A DNA stretch of 9,144 nucleotides, taken from an uncultured Megasphaera sp. (GTDB lineage Bacteria > Bacillota > Negativicutes > Veillonellales > Megasphaeraceae). A program made the translations under genes and the position numbers. Below the pieces are notes generated by a model, which was not told the origin of the DNA, made no database searches, and saw nothing but the letters and a program-made list of their open reading frames with translations. How positions within the stretch are numbered: the stretch's first letter is position 1; each line of letters begins with the position of its first letter. Below, in pieces: positions 6,825 to 9,144 of this stretch. Where the stretch lies: assembly GCA_900548635.1 (NCBI GenBank), contig URLP01000070.1:1-9144 (forward strand). The letters are read 5' to 3'.

Positions 6825-6853
6825 ATTATAAAGAGAAATAGGGAGAGGAACAA
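6825..6853 (-). promoter_or_regulatory. Minus-strand promoter of the XRE regulator gene
   Basis: Read on the minus strand: -35 TTGTTC (6853-6848), a 17-bp spacer and a perfect -10 TATAAT (6830-6825). Transcription would start near 6818, about 28 bp before the start codon. The dyad at 6871-6884 lies just upstream of the -35, a position suited to activation or to cooperative repression. Confidence 0.7.
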
Positions 6854-6870
6854 GAACAAATAAAAAATAA

Positions 6871-6884
6871 GTAGCTGCTACCGG
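6871..6884. promoter_or_regulatory. Dyad operator O1 in the divergent regulator region
   Basis: GTAGC-T-GCTAC (6871-6881) followed by CGG. The right half matches the operon dyads fully; the left half lacks the outer CG pair. Its core is identical to the operator at 7311-7325. Confidence 0.6.
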
Positions 6885-6922
6885 AAACAACAAATGGCAT
6901 TACTGCTTGCTTTATAAAAAAT

Positions 6923-6937
6923 CGGTAGTTACTACTG
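6923..6937. promoter_or_regulatory. Dyad operator O2 in the divergent regulator region
   Basis: CGGTAGT-T-ACTACTG, symmetric except for one pair. Its centre (6930) is 54 bp from that of O1 (6876), about five helical turns, so both sites face the same side of the DNA. A plus-strand -10 candidate, TATAAA (6913-6918), lies just upstream, so O2 would cover the start point of the Cro-like gene. On the minus strand the same site sits in TTTTCA-N19-TATAAA. Confidence 0.6.
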
Positions 6938-6940
6938 AAA

Positions 6941-6947
6941 AGAGGAG
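6941..6947 (+). promoter_or_regulatory. Ribosome binding site that decides a TTG start
   Basis: AGAGGAG lies 8 bp before TTG 6956. The nearby ATG at 6949 is in another frame, and the frame from TTG gives a clear HTH-like protein. Confidence 0.7.
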
Positions 6948-6955
6948 ATGACATT

Positions 6956-7201
6956 TTGCCTTTTACTTTTGATTATCGCCTGCTGCATTGCTTCATTGCC
7001 AAGCATTTTCAGTCACAAGCACAGTTCGCACAGTTCTTGGGGATTTCTCCGCAGGAACTGAAGGCTCGATTAGATAATGAAGTTCCCTTTACGCAGCGGG
7101 AAATTGATCTCACTGTTTGCTATGCGACGAATAAAATTTTGACAGCCGATCAGATCGTGAAACTGTTTTTTACACATGCTGTCAAAAAAGTCGATGAATA
7201 A
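6956..7201 (+). CDS. Cro-like small DNA-binding protein (DUF739-like)
   Basis: 81 residues from a TTG start with a well-placed AGGAG. The pattern FDYRLLHCFIAKHFQSQAQF, then AQFLGISPQELKARLDNEVPFTQREI matches phage DUF739 proteins, which read as YSKL...RIVEKFGTQ..FAEALGLSERTLSLKLNNKVPWKQTEI in pieces; this comparison is from memory. A helix-turn-helix is expected at about residues 20-42. In prophages such proteins sit divergent from the CI-type repressor and play the Cro role. Here the gene occupies that same place but is followed by a terminator and metabolic genes rather than phage early genes. Base composition is more AT-rich than the flanking enzyme genes, in line with transfer. It probably competes with the XRE regulator for the two dyads upstream. 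Confidence 0.75.
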   Translation: MPFTFDYRLLHCFIAKHFQSQAQFAQFLGISPQELKARLDNEVPFTQREIDLTVCYATNKILTADQIVKLFFTHAVKKVDE

Positions 7202-7220
7202 TAGAAAATCATCTGTTGAC

Positions 7221-7294
7221 AAAGGACGCGTAAAGCGCTTATGCTTTAAGTACGGAAAACCGTATAAATGCATTGCGCGTCCTTTATTTTTTTT
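7221..7294 (+). terminator. Large branched Rho-independent terminator
   Basis: Perfect 10-bp arms AAAGGACGCG (7221-7230) and CGCGTCCTTT (7276-7285) close a 45-nt internal region and lead to eight T residues (7287-7294). Inside, TACGG-AAAA-CCGTA forms a stable small hairpin, and AAAGC can pair with GCTTT as an alternative. It ends the Cro-like gene. Confidence 0.85.
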
Positions 7295-7305
7295 GAAGAA
7301 AATGC

Positions 7306-7336
7306 TTGACCGGTAGCTGCTACCGTAAACTATAGT
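7306..7336 (+). promoter_or_regulatory. Promoter P3 with embedded dyad operator (operon 3)
   Basis: TTGACC (7306-7311), a 19-bp spacer and a strong -10 TATAGT (7331-7336). The dyad CGGTAGC-T-GCTACCG (7311-7325) is perfect, with 7-bp arms, and its centre is 12 bp after the start of the -35, exactly as in P1 and P2. Only the dyad and -35 are shared with those promoters; the rest differs, so the match is not a simple duplication. Confidence 0.8.
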
Positions 7337-7381
7337 ATAGCTGTAAGGAAAAATAAGCGTCAAAGAAAGGATATGACACGC

Positions 7382-8017
7382 ATGAAAGTTTTATTGGTCA
7401 ACGGTTCTCCCAATGAAAAGGGATGCACTTATACGGCACTGCAGGAAGTGGCACGGACACTGGAAAAAGAAGGCATTGAAACAGAATTTTTCTGGATCGG
7501 CAAGAAAGCCGTCAGCGGCTGCATCGCCTGCCATAAATGCCGTGAAATCGGGCGCTGCGTCTTTAAGGATGTGGTCAATGAATTCCGGGAAAAGGCCCTG
7601 ACTGCCGACGGATTCATCTTCGGTTCGCCCGTCCATTATGCCTCGTTGGCCGGGAACATGGCCTCTTTCATGGACCGCGTCTTTTATTCTGAACTCAACG
7701 GCAACGACAATAAAGCTTTTTATCTGAAACCAGTAGCTGCTGTTATTTCTGCCCGCCGTGCCGGGACGACTGTGTCCTTTGACCAGATGAATAAATATTT
7801 TACGCTTCAGGAAATGCCTGTCATTTCGTCCCGCTATTGGAATGAAGTACACGGTGCCGTACCGTCCGAGGTCCTTGAGGATAAGGAAGGGATGTATACG
7901 ATGCGCGTCCTCGGCCGCAATATGGCCTATTTCCTCCGCTGCCGGGAAGCGGCACGCAAAGCCGGCGTCGCTCTGCCGGAACGGGAAGAAGCTGTTTTTA
8001 CGAATTTCATTCACTAA
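7382..8017 (+). CDS. NADPH-dependent FMN reductase-like flavoprotein with CX2CX2CX5C motif
   Basis: 211 residues from ATG 7382. The ATG at 7373 is only 2 bp from AAAGG (7366-7370), while 7382 is 11 bp away and begins directly with the first beta strand, MKVLLVNGSPN. The flavodoxin-like fold binds FMN through GSPNEKGCTYTAL (8-20) and GSPVHYASLAGNMASFMDR (81-99). Residues 47-59 carry Cys47, Cys50, Cys53 and Cys59 (GCIACHKCREIGRC), the spacing of the compact cluster motif in archaeal iron-sulfur flavoproteins; many Firmicute relatives have it, and whether this one holds a cluster is open. Such proteins reduce quinones, nitro compounds or metals with reduced nicotinamide. First gene of operon 3, driven by P3, with the secreted hydrolase gene 12 bp after its stop. 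Confidence 0.9.
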   Translation: MKVLLVNGSPNEKGCTYTALQEVARTLEKEGIETEFFWIGKKAVSGCIACHKCREIGRCVFKDVVNEFREKALTADGFIFGSPVHYASLAGNMASFMDRVFYSELNGNDNKAFYLKPVAAVISARRAGTTVSFDQMNKYFTLQEMPVISSRYWNEVHGAVPSEVLEDKEGMYTMRVLGRNMAYFLRCREAARKAGVALPEREEAVFTNFIH

Positions 8018-8029
8018 GGAGGAGTCATC

Positions 8030-9103
8030 ATGAAGTTACCGAAAATAGCGGCTGCACTTTTTGCGGCTACCGTACTGACCGGTTCGGCCTTTGCCATGAA
8101 ACCCGTGACCATCGTCGACCAGGGGAGCTTCCTGGCCGGCGGTACGGTCGTCACAGCGCCGGGGACCTACAAAGGGACGACGGAACCGACGAACAATGCC
8201 GGCGAAACGCTGCACGGCGACCATGCCTATATCTTTTATCAGAAACCGAAGAATGCTCATCATAACAGCATGGTCTTCCTGCACGGCTACGGCCAGTCGG
8301 CCAAGACCTGGGAAACAACGCCGGACGGCCGCGACGGCTTCCAGAATATTTTCCTGGAAAAAGGCTACAAGACCTATCTCGTCGATGAACCGCGCCGCGG
8401 CCGGGCAGGTCGCTCGACTGTAGCAACGACCATCTCTGCTCGTCCGGACGACCAGCTCTGGTTCAATAACTTCCGCATCGGCCAGTGGCCCGGTTACTAT
8501 GACAATGCGGCCGTTCCGAAAGATGCGGCTTCGCAGGATCAGTTCTTCCGCGCCATGACGCCGGATACGGGCGCCTTTGACCAGAAAGTCGTCGTCGATG
8601 CCATGACCGCTGTTTTCGAAAAAGCCGGTGACGGTGTCCTGGTTACGCATTCTGCCGGCGGCGGTCCGGGCTGGGGGACGGCTATGGCTTCGAATCATGT
8701 CAAAGGCGTCATCGCGCTGGAACCGGGGACCTTCCCCTTCCCGGAAGGAGAAGTACCGCCTGTCGAAAAGACGACGAGTCCTTTCCCGGCCAAAGGGACA
8801 GCTGTTTCCATGGATGATTTCATGAAGCTTACAAAGATTCCTATCGTCGTTTACTTTGGTGACAATATCCCGAAAGGGGATACCCCCGTCGCTAACTGGG
8901 GTGAAGATAACTGGCGCGTTCGCTGGAATCTGGCCAAGAAGTGGGAAGCCGTCATGAATAAGTATGGCGGTCATGTTCAGGTTATCAGTCTGCCCGATAT
9001 TGGCATCAAAGGCAATACCCATTTCATGATGGCCGACCTGAATAACCGGGACGTTGCCAATGCCATGGAACAGTGGATGAAAGAAAACGGATTAGCAAAA
9101 TAA
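8030..9103 (+). CDS. Exported alpha/beta hydrolase (serine esterase-like)
   Basis: 357 residues. ATG 8030 follows a strong AAGGAGGAG (8016-8024) that overlaps the previous stop, so translation is probably coupled. A Sec signal peptide covers residues 1-22 (MKLPK, a hydrophobic core, GSAFA before MKP), which places the enzyme in the periplasm or outside. The fold shows the oxyanion strand MVFLHGYGQS (81-90), a DEPRRGRAGRS segment (119-129) and the nucleophile elbow THSAGG, with Ser208. His331 in GNTHFMMAD is the likely base; Glu231 (ALEPG) or Asp278 (FGDN) could be the acid. It resembles a group of secreted bacterial esterases of about 350 residues. It is unrelated in detail to the Cys hydrolase of operon 1. 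Substrate unknown. Confidence 0.88.
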   Translation: MKLPKIAAALFAATVLTGSAFAMKPVTIVDQGSFLAGGTVVTAPGTYKGTTEPTNNAGETLHGDHAYIFYQKPKNAHHNSMVFLHGYGQSAKTWETTPDGRDGFQNIFLEKGYKTYLVDEPRRGRAGRSTVATTISARPDDQLWFNNFRIGQWPGYYDNAAVPKDAASQDQFFRAMTPDTGAFDQKVVVDAMTAVFEKAGDGVLVTHSAGGGPGWGTAMASNHVKGVIALEPGTFPFPEGEVPPVEKTTSPFPAKGTAVSMDDFMKLTKIPIVVYFGDNIPKGDTPVANWGEDNWRVRWNLAKKWEAVMNKYGGHVQVISLPDIGIKGNTHFMMADLNNRDVANAMEQWMKENGLAK

Positions 9104-9118
9104 GGAGCGTTGTATATT

Positions 9119-9144
9119 GTGTGGAAAAAATGGCAGCGGCCGGG
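9119..9144 (+). CDS. Possible start of a further operon 3 gene (cut by window end)
   Basis: GGAG (9104-9107) follows the hydrolase stop directly. GTG at 9119, 11 bp later, opens a frame reading VWKKWQRPG to the window end. An in-frame TTG at 9110 is too close to the ribosome site, and ATG 9130 is too far. No terminator lies between, so the operon probably continues. Nothing can be said of its function. Confidence 0.4.

Noticed and set aside
6473..7201. The regulator pair as part of a complete prophage
   Set aside because: No integrase, replication, packaging or structural gene and no attachment repeats are visible on either side; enzymes begin 2 bp away on one side and after a terminator on the other.
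7733..7741. GTAGCTGCT inside the flavoprotein gene as a further operator
   Set aside because: It has only half of the dyad, codes for Val-Ala-Ala in frame and has no promoter boxes around it.
8036..9022. Long minus-strand open frame opposite the exported esterase
   Set aside because: The plus strand has a signal peptide, THSAGG motif and strong ribosome site; the minus frame shows no family features.

Overview
The window looks like a chromosomal, mid-GC, anaerobe-type bacterial region. Strong AGGAGG-type ribosome sites and Rho-independent terminators resemble Firmicutes, while several Sec signal peptides end in AxA and suggest a periplasm. A Negativicute such as a Megasphaera relative would fit, but this is an inference from style and not from a marker gene.

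Layout. Positions 1-398 hold the 3' end of a short-chain dehydrogenase, closed by a terminator. A promoter with a CCGGTA-N5-TACCGG dyad (479-509) then starts operon 1. Its first gene is a ruined aldehyde dehydrogenase remnant (562-777). It is followed by an intact aldo/keto reductase (807-1811), a double-domain carboxymuconolactone decarboxylase-like protein (1841-2641) and an exported alpha/beta hydrolase with a cysteine nucleophile (2670-3812), and ends at a terminator. An almost identical promoter (3935-3965) starts operon 2: a small exported protein with three GYSENGDY repeats (4046-4333), a YqhD/BDH-type iron alcohol dehydrogenase (4359-5534) and an AEC-family permease (5550-6470).

Positions 6473-7201 hold a phage-like regulatory pair, transcribed divergently: a small XRE/CI-like repressor on the minus strand and a Cro-like, DUF739-like protein with a TTG start on the plus strand. 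The 165 bp between them contain two copies of the same GTAG...CTAC dyad seen in the operon promoters. After a branched terminator, a third dyad promoter (7306-7336, TTGACC-N19-TATAGT) drives operon 3: an FMN reductase-like flavoprotein with a four-cysteine motif (7382-8017) and an exported serine esterase-like hydrolase (8030-9103). The start of another gene is cut by the window end.

How it may work together. Three operons of carbonyl/quinone-type reductases, hydrolases and a permease share one operator family, and the only regulators in view sit between two copies of it. My reading is a local regulon for reactive carbonyls, aldehydes or aromatic acids, controlled either by the CI/Cro-like pair or by a MerR-type activator elsewhere. 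The 19-bp promoter spacers favour the second. The substrate and inducer cannot be told from the sequence.
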